64,000 bases of DNA from Cercophora sp. LCS_1. Its lineage: Eukaryota; Ascomycota; Sordariomycetes; Sordariales; Lasiosphaeriaceae. The stretch is from the NCBI GenBank assembly GCA_036250225.1, contig JAPZLL010000002.1, forward strand, positions 1,798,001 to 1,862,000, in the 5' to 3' direction. How positions within the stretch are numbered: position 1 is the stretch's first letter; every line of letters starts with the position of its first letter. The position numbers were made by a program, and so were the translations under genes. This document shows, piece by piece, positions 31,322 through 43,800 of this stretch. A model generated the notes under the pieces. The model saw only the letters and a program-made list of their open reading frames with translations, did no database searches and was not told the origin of the DNA.

Positions 31322-32995
31322 ATGTTGGGATCAACTTCTTACAGGCTACTCATCGGCCTCGTCATTATCTACTTGACGCAATCCATCTCGGCCGCGGCTG
31401 CTCAAAAGCCACCCTAGAAGCCACGGAATCCAATCAATAGCACCTTTCCGTCCTTGCTAGATGTCAGTCTTGACGATCTCTCCAATGGTCTGAAGCGGGG
31501 CCGATTTACAAGCGTGAACTTGGTCAACGCCTACATTGCACGAATCCACGAGGTCAATTCAACATTAAAGGCAGTGACACAATTTAACCCCGATGCCCTG
31601 TCCATAGCCGCAGCCTTAGATGCTCTCCGAGCCAAAGGAAAAGTCCATGGCCCTCTTCATGGCATCCCCGTCCTGCTCAAGGACAACATCGCCACAGCCG
31701 ATCAAATGGACAACACCGGCGGCAGCTACGCCTTTGTTGGCGCCAAGGTCCCCAAAGACAGCACGGTAGTAGCCAAGCTACGAAAAGCCGGCGCTATCAT
31801 TCTCGGGCAAGCCAACCTCGCCGAAATGGCCGGGTACCGCGGCATTCAAATGGCTCCCGGCTGGTCCTCTGCCGGCGGCCAGACAGGAGGAGCCTACTAC
31901 CCCAAGCAAGACCCCTCGGGCTCGTCATCCGGCAGCGCGGTAGCCGTCTCGGTCGGACTAGCCTCTGCCGCACTCGGAACCGACACTTTCAGTTCCGTCA
32001 TCCTCCCCTCGGAGCGAAACAACCTTGTCGGGATCCGTCCCACCGTCGGTCTTGTCTCCAGGGATCTAGCCACCCCCCTGATCTACCACCAAGACGCAGT
32101 CGGCCCCATGGCTCGCACAGTCAAAGACGCTGCGTATCTCCTCTCCGCCATAGCTGGTCCCGACCTCAGGGGTAACTACAGAGCCGCTATTCTTTCCGCA
32201 GAATCCCCGATTACGTCGCTGCTTGTAACCTCTCCGCTTTGCGGGGGAAACGTCTCGGTATACCACGAAGCACGTTCTCAAGAGGCTGGCCCAACGAATG
32301 GGATCCCGTCCTTGCAGCCTTTGACTCAGCCCTTGACGTGTTTCGCGCTGCTGGCGCTGTGATTGTCGACAATATTACTCTTCTAGGGCATGATGCCATC
32401 GACTTTTACGACGTCGAATCCCTCGAAGCGTCTTTTGCGTCTGGCCCCCCCCGGTATACTTCCCAACTAGCCATTAACCCGTACAACATCACATCCCTCG
32501 CCGATCTCATCACTTTCACCCATACCGACCCCCGCGCCGGCTACCCAGAGACAGACACCCCCCTCTGGGAACGCGCCCTCGTCTTTACAGACCGCAACCC
32601 TCAGGACCTTTGGCAAAGCAGGCTGAGGCTCCAACACGCAGCAAGTGAGCTGGGTATTACAGGCGCCCTGAGGGATCACAGCCTCGATGCGTTAATAGCA
32701 CCGAGTCTATTCTCGGCGGGATTGGCGCCGTATATCGGGACGCCGGTGATTTCCGTGCCGCTGGGGAGTTACCCGGCTGATACGAGACCTATAACACAAT
32801 TTCCGTACGAGACGTATGCAACGGCGCCGGGGATTCCGTTTGGGTTGGCGTTGATGGGCGGTGCTTGGAGTGAGGAGGGGTTGGTTGGGATGGCGTATGC
32901 CTTTGAGCAGAGGTGGAGGGGAGGGGAGGGGAGGGGAGGGGGTGAGGCCTTGCATAGTGCCGGGGACGGAGCTGGGGGATGTTGTTGGGAGGTGA
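31322..32995 (+). pseudogene. Amidase-signature enzyme, broken (stop plus two frame shifts)
   Basis: The frame opens with a secretion-type signal (MLGSTSYRLLIGLVIIYLTQ) but meets an in-frame TAG at 31415-31417; without it the frame continues into an amidase. The family core is present: PLHGIPVLLKDNIAT with the catalytic Lys, and GSSSGSAVAVSVGLAS with the cis-Ser. At the position of the usual TDGS element there is DTFSSVILPS. A one-base loss near 32185-32210 moves coding into another frame (GKRLGIPRSTF onward), and a second shift at an AGGGG repeat (32917-32942) returns it to the first frame, ending at TGA 32995 with VPGTELGDVVGR. Splicing does not rescue any lesion: no GT-AG pair of suitable length spans them without removing conserved core. 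The TAG fits a CAG-to-TAG change, as RIP would cause, but one site proves nothing. An assembly error at the repeat is possible. Confidence 0.85.
32917..32942. repeat. AGGGG pentanucleotide repeat, five copies plus G
   Basis: Five tandem AGGGG units and an extra G, lying inside the amidase pseudogene at the point where its reading frame changes. Slippage in this repeat is the simplest cause of that shift. Confidence 0.9.
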
Positions 32996-33649
32996 ATCTA
33001 ACCGTGTATGCGTCAAAACAAACATTTTTTTAATACAGAATCACGTATTCGGCCTTTTTCATTGATATTCAGCTGTACGTACAGTATATCGCCTGGGAGG
33101 CCATGGCCGGACAACTGGACAGTCTTGGCACGTCTCCTTTTACAAAGAAAAAAAAAAAGCAGTCATCTCAGACGTCGGTGTAACAGAACGGCGAACTAAA
33201 CTACAACTGGAAGGTAAACAGGAGGAATCACTTCGTCCTCTCACGTCGCGATGCGCTGTCCACGATATGGGATGGTGAGGAGATCCTGGCCCGCGGGTGT
33301 CGACGTCATTGTGTTGACTTTATTCCCGATTTGGGTGCGACGCGGCTCGCTCGTGAGCCTTGAGAGCCTGCAGCGGCTCGGAATGGTGTCACAACGGCGA
33401 GCGAATGCAGGATACGACGGCCGTATTGACAGATATGAACACGAATCCATCGTATTCCTCGGATAACCTCAAGAAAACCAGCAATTCGATGTGATGAGCT
33501 CAGCTTTGAGGGGAGGCCGGGTTCGCGCGCGAGCTGGGCCAGTGTCGACCCGAGGGACGGTCGCTGATGGTCAGTTCATTGACGACGTTCATGGGGCAAA
33601 AGGGGCCGAGTGGAGGGGCTGGGTTAGCGGTGTTTTATACGGCCCATAT

Positions 33650-33650
<1 letters not shown>

Positions 33651-33683
<33 letters not shown>
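33651..33683. repeat. Poly-T run, 33 bases
   Basis: Longest homopolymer in the window. No flanking duplication recognised. Confidence 0.9.
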
Positions 33684-36600
33684 CAAAAGCAGCGGACACT
33701 ATTGGGAAAACCGACGTGTGTGTTTAGGATGAGAGAAAAGGCTTGGGTGACTAAGGGGAGGACGCCGGTGGAGGGTAAGTATGGGTGCGTGAGGGTTGTT
33801 TGGGGTGTTTTATTTAGGATAGTGAGGTTGGGTAGTGATAGGCAGGGTAGGTAGGTTTGTTGATGAGAGTGGTTTGGGTGTAATTTTTGGTGTTGAGGCT
33901 GGCTGATGGGGTGGTGGAGGTTGGTAATGCTTTTGTTTGGGATTTATATGGATATAATTCGGAAGGCCACACGGCCTGGCGAGGACTTTGTGAGCATGCA
34001 AGAATGGAGAAGTTAGCAAGTGTACTCTTGACTCGATGTGTGAGGAATATGATGTGTTCGCGTTCGTACCGACAGATACGGTTGTCATTTCTTCGTGCGC
34101 CTGCCTTGGTGATGCCATTCCGAGCCGCTGAGGAACATCGTGAGCGAGAGCCCTAGCGTGGCGTTGAGATTCATGCCCTGCGCAGACAGTGGGCTTACCA
34201 CTGGCTCCAACTGGGCGGACGCAATCGACGTCTCAACAAGTTGATCCTATGGAATTTCCTGACGTTGGACTGCCGTTCGTCTGCTCCCCTCGCCCGGAAG
34301 GAACCCCCAGGACTTGGAGAACGCCCCACACCCCACTCGCTCAGCATGCATTGATAACGGCGGCAGCCACGCTTCGCGCGTGTCACTCCCCCAACGCGAC
34401 AAAGTTTTCCTCAGACATAGTGCAGAAGCCAGCATGCAGGAACAATCGCTTTCGGTAACACACCAATTTGATAGCTGCCTCCGGAATCACAACCATTCGC
34501 CAGCATCCGAATCACCCTGCTTGTCTCTGAATCCCCCAGCCACCATTCCGACAATCGGCGTCGCGGCGCTCCAGGCCCCAATGAAAGCGTCCTAACACCT
34601 GAGAAACACGCGAGAATCGATGGTCCATGGAAGGTCGTGTTGAGTTGATCCTCCGGATATTTGGCGCGGCGGCGATTCGGCCCGGCATCGGGCCCGAACA
34701 CGATGGACCCAAACACGGAGCTGTCGTGTAGACAAACCCGAGGATGAGGCTCTGGCGACGAACCAGACAATGACGAGCCGGTCTCCGAGAAAATAACGCA
34801 TTTCACCCACACCCATCCCGTGGCACCTGCAGTAGGTCTCGATCCATCACGCCGTTGAGCGTGGCAGGCTCAGCCGGTCGGCCAGCGCGTCTTCCCGAGC
34901 ACACCTCACACCTCCCCGCCTCGACGACCTCTCATCCCGCACAACCGCCCGAGCCGACCACGGTGTCGCCGGCACGGATCCTGCGAAAGCTTTCGACCAC
35001 TCGGAACCCGGAGCGACACCACCCAAACCCCAGCGCCGCGGCAGCCTGGAGAGACACTTGATTACCTGTATGCATGGTCAACGCATCAACTCGGGATGGT
35101 ATCCTGGCCTTGCCATTCTTGCGGTCAGACTGCGGCACGGACGCCACGTCCTGCAGCCATTGGGCTGCTTCTGGCAGCTTGTTTGCTGGACGAATGCGCT
35201 CAGTTGGGGGTTCAAGGGCGTGTCTTCAACGGGTCTGGAGAAGGTCGGATCGACACCACGAAGTCGTGAGGCAACCGTTTGCGCTCCGTTGTGAGGAGAC
35301 ATCTTCGGGGCTTGGGGGTTTCGGGGCCGTGTTTTCTGATCCCGATCGGACGTTCAAAGTTTCGGGCCCAGAGCGCACTGTTACGGATCTGCAATAGACG
35401 AGCAAATCTCAATTGCGAGGATTTACCGCAGCACATGCCGTCATCTCAAAAGCCCTTTTTGGTACCGATTTCACATGGGACGGCGTTTTGGCCGCCAGGC
35501 GGGCTCGGCGCAAGCTTGCACCCCCGCTCTGCATGAACAGTTCCCACGGCCGAGAATGGCCCAGCGGTGCGGACCACCAACACCTGGCCCTGGGTCTCAC
35601 CTCGACCGCGCTTTGCCCGATTCAGACAGGAGTGCCTGGCTCACTGATCGACCTACGTTGTGACTGTTTCCTCTGACGAGGCGAGCATCGAGGGGTCAGT
35701 GCCCCCATGCGATGGGTGCGCTCTCGTCGACGTTGGTCTGATCTGCTTGGCGTTGCAGCGAGGTGCTCGTCTCGGCGCTCCGCCGCTCGAAATGTCGGCT
35801 TCGAGAAAGTGGGATTGGGGGCGGGCCGCATTCAAGGCACTGACAAGGGCAGCGCAGGTTCACAGCGACGAGAGCACGACCGACCGATCCCATCTTCATC
35901 TACAACGTCAAGGGAACCAGAGAAGGGCCATGGCTGGATTGTCCAAATTAACCCACCACTCGGCCCCAGAGACACAGACGCCGAACTGGCAACCACTTGG
36001 GCTCCAAACAGATTGCGTACCAGAATCTGGGCAGTGCGCCGGCTTGTGTGCGCTGGTGTTCCGATTATTATCCAGATCGAAAGCCGCGTCCCGTGTCCCA
36101 GAATACATCATGGCCGGGAGGACAAGCGCCTCTTCGCTAATCTCTGGCGCCAGCTTACCTAGCCACCGGGCCCCCCTTTCGGGCCTCGAGCCAGGTTTCC
36201 AGCGCACTCCCTGCAACGGCTGTCATGCCAGCGTCCCTGCTCCCCCATCCCACCCGCCACGCCGTCGAATCGCGGATTAGCCCTCACGATTCGACCGGCC
36301 GCCCGATTCCCGTCCGTGTCAAGCCGCTCGTGCGCGGCAAGGTTGGCCCTGTCCTGTCCGCAAACAGGCCGCTCCTCATTTTAGACTACACAGCAAGCAG
36401 CACGTCGTCGATGCGGGCAACGATGGAGTGCAAGGTGCAGTGTAGTGCCCTGTGCTTTCTGGTGAGCAAAACCCTCACCGAGGTCACCTGCATGTGTCTC
36501 GCTACAGGGTTCCCGGCCACGACAGACTGACTGGGAGGGGTCGGTTCACACCATCAGACACGGTTGTGGATGCATCCGTAGGCTTCGGGCATTCCAGCCT

Positions 36601-37360
36601 CAACCTCGCCAAGCCAGCGCGGCCATGGGACACTCTGCGTGTTTCCCATCACCATGTCTCATCGACCATGTGAAGGCGTCCGCTGTTTCTCGTGGACCCT
36701 TGTTGTGGACGCTGGACGCCCGGGATTGCCCTCGGTGGGATGCGAGAACAGCCAGGCTTAGCGCGCTCTGCCTGCTCACACCCACACCCCGGCATTATTC
36801 TGAACCTGTGGCCTTTGATGAGGATCCCTCTGTTTGTTTTGCTGGGTCGATCGCCAGCAGCATCCTGTTCACCGACCAGACGCAAGACGACGACGGGTCT
36901 GCAAATCCGCCTTCCGCGCTATGATTTGCATATGTTTGTTATGCACCCCATGGGCGGCCCAGTCCGCGAATTCCAAGACGGTTGGCGTCTAAACTTGGCT
37001 GGAGTTTCCCCGTCTGCCCAAGGTATATGCCAGCATGTCTGTCGTTTCCTGAGCCAGGGGTGCTCGAGATCAGCTCGGCGGGGCTTAACATCGTTTCTAT
37101 GACCCCTCAACAACGCGTGAGGGGACTGGGGCTAGGGAGCTAGGGAGGCCTTGGTGAGGGGGAAACAGAAGGACTCGGAGGGAGACGAGGCTATAGCCTA
37201 TAGCCCAGGCTGCTATACCTCCTCTCCGCTCCGGGTCGCGTCTTCAGGCCTCGCGCAACGAGGTGCTCACAGCAAGCTGCTGCTGAGGACCAGGAAGCCC
37301 CGTGGGGGATCAGATATCACGCTGCCAGCTCATCATGGTGCCACCATTGATGGACCCCAG

Positions 37361-37384
37361 CCTCTCTCTCTCCCTCTCTCTCTC
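37361..37384. repeat. CT-rich microsatellite
   Basis: CCTCTCTCTCTCCCTCTCTC type tract opening an 80-bp pyrimidine-rich stretch. Confidence 0.8.
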
Positions 37385-38102
37385 GGCCACCCCTTCCCCC
37401 ACCCCGCTCCTCGTGTCCTCCTCCCCGACACCGCTAGTCGGTGGCTGCTGCGGAGCGAGAGCTGCCCATCTCGTTGTCCCTCTTGTCCCTCTTGCACATC
37501 CCTTATCGTCCCATGGTCGACGAGAACCACGCCACCAGGCTTTGTGGTGCCGCCATCCGCGCTCCTCGTCCTTGTTGACGAGGTCCAGCATCATCACTAT
37601 ATGCCCTCCTCAGTGTCCTCGCAGTGATTTGTGCGGAACAAGATATCCTCGACGGGGTCATGTCGGTACGCTCCGAATGACACCCGACGACGTGGCGCTG
37701 ACACGCAGGGAGAAATAGGCAGAATCTCTGCAATATTCAAGTATCAAGGCCCATCTCCATCTCGCTGATGACACAGCCATGACCAACAAGGTTGTTGCTG
37801 ATTGAGGAGGCAGCTCCTCGATAGCCACGACTGGTCTTCCCCTCCTTCCCCACCACCCCAGCACCCCCAGTCACGAGATCTGCCCTGTGAGGGCGGATAG
37901 GGCGGATGTGTAGCCGCCCACCAAGGCCAAAGGGATAGGGTGCTCCCGTCGCTCTTAGTCTTGGAAAATTCTGTTTGCCTCGTGGCTGCTTGGTCTGCCC
38001 GACGGCTGGGTCCACACACGCCTTAAGACCTGCAATAAGGACCATTGGTGTCGTGTCGTCTCGTCTCGTCGCTCGTGCAGGCCACACGCAAACCGCAGGC
38101 GA

Positions 38103-38120
38103 CTGCTGCTGCTGCTGCTG
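38103..38120. repeat. (CTG)6 microsatellite
   Basis: Six perfect CTG units. They are not within a recognised gene. Confidence 0.9.
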
Positions 38121-39514
38121 CTCCCGGGCTCTGCTCCCTGTCACTCGATCCAGGCCAGTCCCCACTGCAGCTTTCTCGGAAGGAAGAACTGAATCATGAT
38201 GGACCAGTCCCGGGACGCGATCTACAGTGCTTTGCCCACTCTTCCGCTTGTCCTTCCCACCCCTTTTCCCTCTCCTTCCACTCCACTCTTTCCCCCGGCG
38301 CTCGTCATACCGTCCTTCTCCACCCGCCTGGCTATCCTCGTTTCGTCTCGACCTGCGTCTGCCCCGGCGAGAGAAACGCTACCCCCGATACCTCGCAGTC
38401 GTTTACTGAAGTGTTGTCCAGTCATTGTTGTAGCCCTTCCGGCCTCGTCACCGGTCGTCACGGCAAGTTCCTTGACGAAACAAGCCACTAATGTATTGTC
38501 ACTCCCCTAGGTTATTATTACTTGATTGGAATGGATAGGAGGTATGTAGTATGCTGTACTCTCGGAAGAGGGGACAGGGAGAGAGGTGAGAGTAAAGACG
38601 GGCGAATAGCACGGAGCCAGCTCCCTTGAGCAGTTTATTCGAGTAGAGATGCAAGATGCAGTCGGTCGAACTCGCTTCCGCTTGCCCCATTTCGTCGACC
38701 CTCGGTGTTCTCGATGCTTTCCCCTTTCCTTCGTCCCTCCTCACTCTCCTCCCACTCGGCTTCGTTGCTTCCTTCCATGCAGCTCGCCCGCAGGATCCCA
38801 CAGGCCCTCTGCAGCCTTAGTCTCAGGTCGGCATTACCTCTCACCCTCCCTCCCTCTCTCTCCCACCCACACTTCTTTAAGTTGTGCATTGCTGTTGTGT
38901 GGTGTGTCGTATCCGACGGGTATCAGTGGTTGGTTGCCACGAGGAGGGAGGACCAGGGAGAAACGAGGGGAATAAGCAAGTGATTGTCAGCAAATGGTGA
39001 TTCCGTTTAGGGTGGTCCTGAGAGGGCACTCTTGAGAGTAGCGGTCGCCCTGAGCGGCCTCCCAACCGTACCGCCGGAAGCAGTCCCCCTGAGAGTGACC
39101 GCCCAGAGGGGTCCCCAGTGGTGGGACATGCGTCCATCCGGCCGACAACGACCTATCTCTTTTGTTACTGGCTTCGCTGGCTGGCTTTACCCCATGCGGA
39201 ATGATATGCATCGCATGGTCTCGTATATCCCACACTGTTTTCTGCCCTGTCGCAAAGTATGTACTGCACAGTAAGGTAGGTACTCAAAATGTCACAAACC
39301 CCAACCTGCTAAACCTGATATTTTCTTCCGAGGGGGTCACAGGGTCCGTCTCCACCTTCTCCGTTTGGTGGGAGAGGTGCCGAGAGGCTTGTTTCTCGGA
39401 CTCACTTTTTCGTGGTTTCGTTTGGACCAACTAAGACCAAGTAATCGAGCAAGTAACACGACAAGGGTTGTTTGCAAGTTTCCTCATTCATTATAGCGCA
39501 CGTTTTAAATGTTT

Positions 39515-39518
<4 letters not shown>

Positions 39519-39550
<32 letters not shown>

Positions 39551-39562
39551 GCACGCACGCAC
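39519..39562. repeat. (AC)14 followed by (GCAC)4 microsatellite
   Basis: Fourteen AC units run directly into four GCAC units on the plus strand. Confidence 0.9.
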
Positions 39563-40371
39563 TATATCGCTCGCTCATCTCTGAGTCGTCAGCTTTCCTC
39601 TCCCTCCTGCGGGTCTCACCCCCTGTTTTGCTCTCTTGGCCCTTTGTGGCAGGATAGAGAGAGGGCGAAAGAGAAAAACGCATCCGTTGGTATCTATCCC
39701 ATCCCCACACTGTGCCAGCTTTGCGAACACCTCATCATGATTGATCCCATACCCAGGTGCCAGTGTACCCCCATCGCTTGGCGTAATGCTGTTCCGTCTT
39801 TTCTCACCCCATCCATGACCCCCACCGATGCCTAGCAAGCCCAGCCCGCAAAAACCATCCCGTGTTTTGTCTTCCTTCCCATTTCTTCCTGTTCCCAAAC
39901 TCAGCAACCCGACCCTATGCCCCTCCCTAATGACAGATTCCATGTTTCCGAACCGTGCGAAAACGAGAGGCAGCGGAGACGATATGCTTCGAGGTCGCGC
40001 AAACCAAGGAGATGCCGGAGAGGCCGAAAACGAGAGATGATAAAACAACGCGGCCATGGTAACTCGTGGCAGTAATCATAAGCAAAGTCGTCGTGTGTCA
40101 TGATGACTCCAAAATATGCCGGGACTGTATGGTGTAATGATGATAAAAAAGAAGCGAGCGAGCGCCGGATAATGCCGTTTCGGGCCGTCGTTTTCTAATA
40201 GGTAGGAAAACCGAGTAGGAAATGTAGCCCCCAGTCCGATGAGATGTAGCAGCGCACTTCCTTCGGGAGCGTGGACGCCGTGGGCGGGTGATCCGTGTGC
40301 TTGCTGGTCTAACAACTGTACACCTGATCGTACAGCGGAGTAGTCCGGGTTCGCCACGACAGTGACGAGAA

Positions 40372-40536
40372 TCAGCCGTAGCACAAGGGGCAATCCCCCG
40401 GGAGCATGATGTAGCGCTCGTGAGGACCCTTGGGGCAGGACCGTTTCCGGCTGCCGTCGACTGTGGTGCGGAAAAAGTGCACGCCTGGGTCTATGCAGGA
40501 CGTGTAGATGTAGTAGTTCTTGGTGAAATCGCACAT
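40372..40536 (-). CDS. 54-aa Cys-containing small protein
   Basis: Single coding exon on the minus strand. It reads MCDFTKNYYIYTSCIDPGVH at the start and MLPGDCPLCYG at the end, with five cysteines (C2, C14, C34, C49, C52; the last two as CPLC), and a central HFFRTTVDGSRKRSCPKGPH. There is no signal peptide or membrane segment. Codons favour C/G in third position. I have the impression that such short MC-x-F/Y-TK-x-YYIYTSC proteins recur in filamentous ascomycetes, but could not verify this. The promoter supports a gene: a TATA box at 40811-40822 and a 56-bp leader intron (40666-40611), both oriented for the minus strand. The paired cysteines suggest metal binding or a small disulfide fold; no function is claimed. 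Confidence 0.7.
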   Translation of the reverse strand: MCDFTKNYYIYTSCIDPGVHFFRTTVDGSRKRSCPKGPHERYIMLPGDCPLCYG

Positions 40537-40610
40537 GGCGACGGTAGCTGCTCTCCAACCCGGAGAGGAAGGGCGATGAGGAGGAGGAGGAGGAGGTGAA
40601 GGGCAAGTGT

Positions 40611-40666
40611 CTGACGATAGGGGTTAGCAGCCGGCGAGGCCATACGGTAGAAAGGGGCAGGCTCAC
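40611..40666 (-). other. Probable 5' UTR intron of the 54-aa gene
   Basis: Minus-strand GTGAGC donor (40666-40661), a GCTAAC branch site about 15 nt before the end, and a GTCAG acceptor (40611). The 56-bp length is typical for this genome. The splice lies 74 bp upstream of the ATG and does not affect coding. Confidence 0.6.
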
Positions 40667-40810
40667 AGATATAAGACGCAAGGGCGGCTGAAGCCTCGGT
40701 GCGAGGACCCTCTTTGGATGCAACTGCGGGAAGCTATAAGAGCGGAAGAAGCTGGCGATGCGATGCTGCGCTGTTGAGGTTGGCGGACGGGGTTGGCCGC
40801 ATGCCGCGGC

Positions 40811-40822
40811 TTATATATAAAC
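40811..40822 (-). promoter_or_regulatory. TATA box for the 54-aa gene
   Basis: Minus-strand reading TTTATATATAAG, 275 bp upstream of the ATG and about 150 bp upstream of the leader intron donor. Position and orientation fit the small gene. Confidence 0.55.
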
Positions 40823-43800
40823 AGAGGGCCGATGGGGTATATCAGGATGGCACCATACGACTATGGGCCCACCCAGCACGACAAGACAAGACGAGACAGG
40901 GAAGCGCGCTGAGCGTGGAAAGGACCCCCAACACAGCGATATAGCCCTTTGCAGCAACAAGCTTGGGGCGTGGCCCGACAGACAACGACAAGGGAAAGGG
41001 GGTGTCGGGAACAGTCAGCTAGCCCCGATGCGGGAGCATGCAAAACAAGACGCTGGGGATCTCTGGAATGCTGTCCAGGGATGGGGATGGGGTGGAGGGT
41101 GTCGGTGGCATTTAGGCGCTTGAAGCAGCCCCATCAGCGACCGTCATCTTTGGGAAGGAGAGAGACGTGGGTGTCGAGGGTACGAGGTACAAGACTGCGG
41201 GCTCTTGTCTTGGTTTACAAGTCGCAGTCTATGCAGCAGCAGCGTCGGGAAGGGGGGTGAGGCAAAGGTAAAAAGACCTCCCGGGAGCTAGAAACCGGAC
41301 GCCAGCAATTATAAACAGCCTTGGGGCCAATGCCCATCACGAGCCGCATGCGGAAAGGGACAAAAACCGTTGGAAGGCAGAAGCCAGAGAGATCCCTGGG
41401 CCTGTGGCCCGAGGGGCAGCGGGGCCGACAGCAGTCACGTCGGCCAAGACGACGACGACGACGAAGAAATAGCAAAATGACCAGGGGACAAATTACCGTC
41501 TGCCCTGACGGTCAAAGTGGTCGACTCCCGGACAGGGCCGCCCGCCATGGCCTCGATCCAGGATCGTCAGACTTGTCACTGTGGGGTACCAGAACGTGGT
41601 GGATGCAGTCGCAGCGCTCCAGTGCAGGTCGGTACGTACCCAAGGCACTGCACTGTGTCCAGTGCTCAACGGAACCTCTGTGCTCGCGGGCCCACATGGG
41701 CGAAACGGGTGCTTGTCTCCTACAAAGTGCAAGTCAACGGCGGCACGCAGTCGACGGTGGTACCGTGGGACCGGCCGACGGAGCTGGCCCAAAGACGAAT
41801 GCAAATGTAGCGTAGTGCGGCGGCAGACCAAGATAGTAACCCGCGCTCGATGCTGGCGACAGGACAGAGCAGAAAACAGGAGACGGGAAGACGGCTGAAG
41901 CCCTGGCGTTCCGCGAGCCCGACCGGCGCCTCTGCTTTTGCGAGGATTCCAGAGGCCAAGCTCGAGCGCAACCTTGATGGCACACCGCCCGCTGGGTGCC
42001 GTTGAAGAACCAAGAAGCACGAACCAGGGATGCGTGGTTGCGACAGACCAGTGACGCCCTCTGCCCAGGGAGCGTCGCCGGTCCACCCTCCAAAAAGCAG
42101 CGCGCAACGTGTGCATGCTGCAAGGTAAATCCGCCTAGCAATGGACACTTGTTGTTGGAGAGCCCTTCGCCGCCGCCCCTGCATTCGCAAGCAAAACGGT
42201 CTCCCCTCCTCGCCTGGACCTGCTGTGAGGCGAGGAGGGGCAGGCCCTGGGCAGGACCCGGGGGGCCTGTGAGGTGGGGGGAAGCGGGCCAGTGGGCGAG
42301 TGGGGTGACCACTGACAGCCAGCCAGGGGGTGCTTTTGGAGGGGCGTGCGCTGTGGAATCTCAACTGGAAGTCGCAGCCTTCGATCCATGCTGTTGCGCG
42401 CGCTGCAAACTGCACATTGAACCGAGTCTGGCCCGGAGTATCTCCGATGCTTCTCAGGCTCGGCTCCCGCAACGCTGCAAGCTCTTGGGCTCGCAGCCTC
42501 GCGTTCGAGAGGGGTGTGTGCGCTGACCAAGAGGTGAGAGATCTGAGGGTGTGCGCCAGTCGCACGTCTGAGAAGCACTGGCAGAGCTGGGAACCTGGCG
42601 TCCGAGAGCACAAACAGCTCCCGGATTGGCGAATGACAGTCGAGCCCGGGGCGATGCGGCACAAAGCAAGCAACCATGTCGGCGCACTGACGCTGAGGAT
42701 TCCGCGACATCAACGACAAGCGCTTGTAGCTGGCCCGTCCAGCACAGCCGATCGGTACTTGTCGTCGTCTGCCTGCATTGAAGCGGCATTCGACAAGTCA
42801 TTCAGACCTTGGTTCTTGCCTCGCGACCAGAGTCCTACGGCGACAAGAGATAATAGCTCTCGCCCGATATAGCGATATAGCGGTCGACACCGGACGGCTA
42901 CGGGAATAGTCTTCGTTGACGACGTGGCCGAGGTGGGAGGTGGGCAGATGACAGCTCCGTTGTGTGGGTCTTCAATTTCGACCGCGAAGGATTGATATCA
43001 GAGTCGAGGCTATAGCAGGCGCAGTCTGACCTCCGGTCCCTAGCTCGACGTTGCGAAGCGCTGCGCTTCTCGTCTCTTGTCCCTGAGTGCAGCGCGTTGA
43101 CAATTTCAGTCCCCTTTTTCCCGGGGACCGAGCCCTGAAGCCGACTGCTGCGCGTCTGCGGAGTCGGCGCCGGGGATTCTTGCCTGGGTCGAAGTTTGGA
43201 CGAGAACCACTCCTGCAAGCCCTAGCACTGCTTGCAGCCACCGTCGAGCTCAGACGTGCGCCGCGCGACTTTTCGACTTTTCGACTTTTCTGTGGGCGCC
43301 AAACCCAAAGCGTGGTGCAGTCGCGACTGGACTCCCGGCATCCTAGGAAACCCGCCGGCCTTGCGAGACATGTGCATGTTTGTGCTGGACCATCTTCCGA
43401 GACGCTCACCTCCATATCAACCGTTGGCGAGAAACAAGACTGCGCATCAATTCTCCATCCCCACATGGCTCCGGTCTTCCGCCTGGTCATCGCTGACAGC
43501 CACCAGTTGTGTGCGCCAGCGCCGTGGCTGGTCGGTGGTGGCAGCTCTCTCACCGCCTGGGAGTGGCTAAATTCATGTGTGCCTCCCAAGTTTTATATCA
43601 GCGTTGCTTAAGCCCCTTGCAAGTCTTCATTGGTCGTGCAGTCTGGAGGACTTCCGTTCTGGGCAATCCCATAACAACTTTCTTGCTGGAACGGTCATCA
43701 GCACGTCCAAATTTGGTCTCGCAAATAGATTGCTCCAACATTGTCGAGTGTCCTCGTGAGCATCAATATCCTGGAGAGGATCCTGGGATCGGCACTCTCC

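Larger units (their letters stand above)
32996..40371. other. ORF-poor interval, first half (7.4 kb)
   Basis: Overlapping open frames occur on both strands because the DNA is GC-rich, but I recognise no domain, no family block and no transposase or reverse-transcriptase motif. Contents seen: a 33-T run, CT-rich tracts (37361-37440, 38230-38330, 38690-38880) of the sort found in long fungal leaders, a (CTG)6 run, and a CA/GCAC microsatellite. The right-hand end (39600-40371) is presumably the 3' UTR of the small minus-strand gene. Confidence 0.5.

Noticed and set aside
32185..32942. Programmed frameshifting in the amidase at 31.3 kb
   Set aside because: Two opposite shifts plus an in-frame stop, with no slippery site or stimulating structure seen; decay is simpler.
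33490..33580. Box C/D-like GTGATGA and CTGA motifs in the gene-poor interval
   Set aside because: No terminal stem and no guide complementary to rRNA was found; such short motifs occur by chance.
33651..33683. Poly-T as retrotransposon tail
   Set aside because: No retroelement coding motif or target-site duplication was recognised next to it.
35660..36280. Plus-strand frame of 206 codons
   Set aside because: No motif, irregular composition, and neighbouring frames equally open.
42972..43589. Minus-strand frame of 205 codons, Arg-rich
   Set aside because: Arg/Ser bias from GC-rich DNA; no recognisable family.
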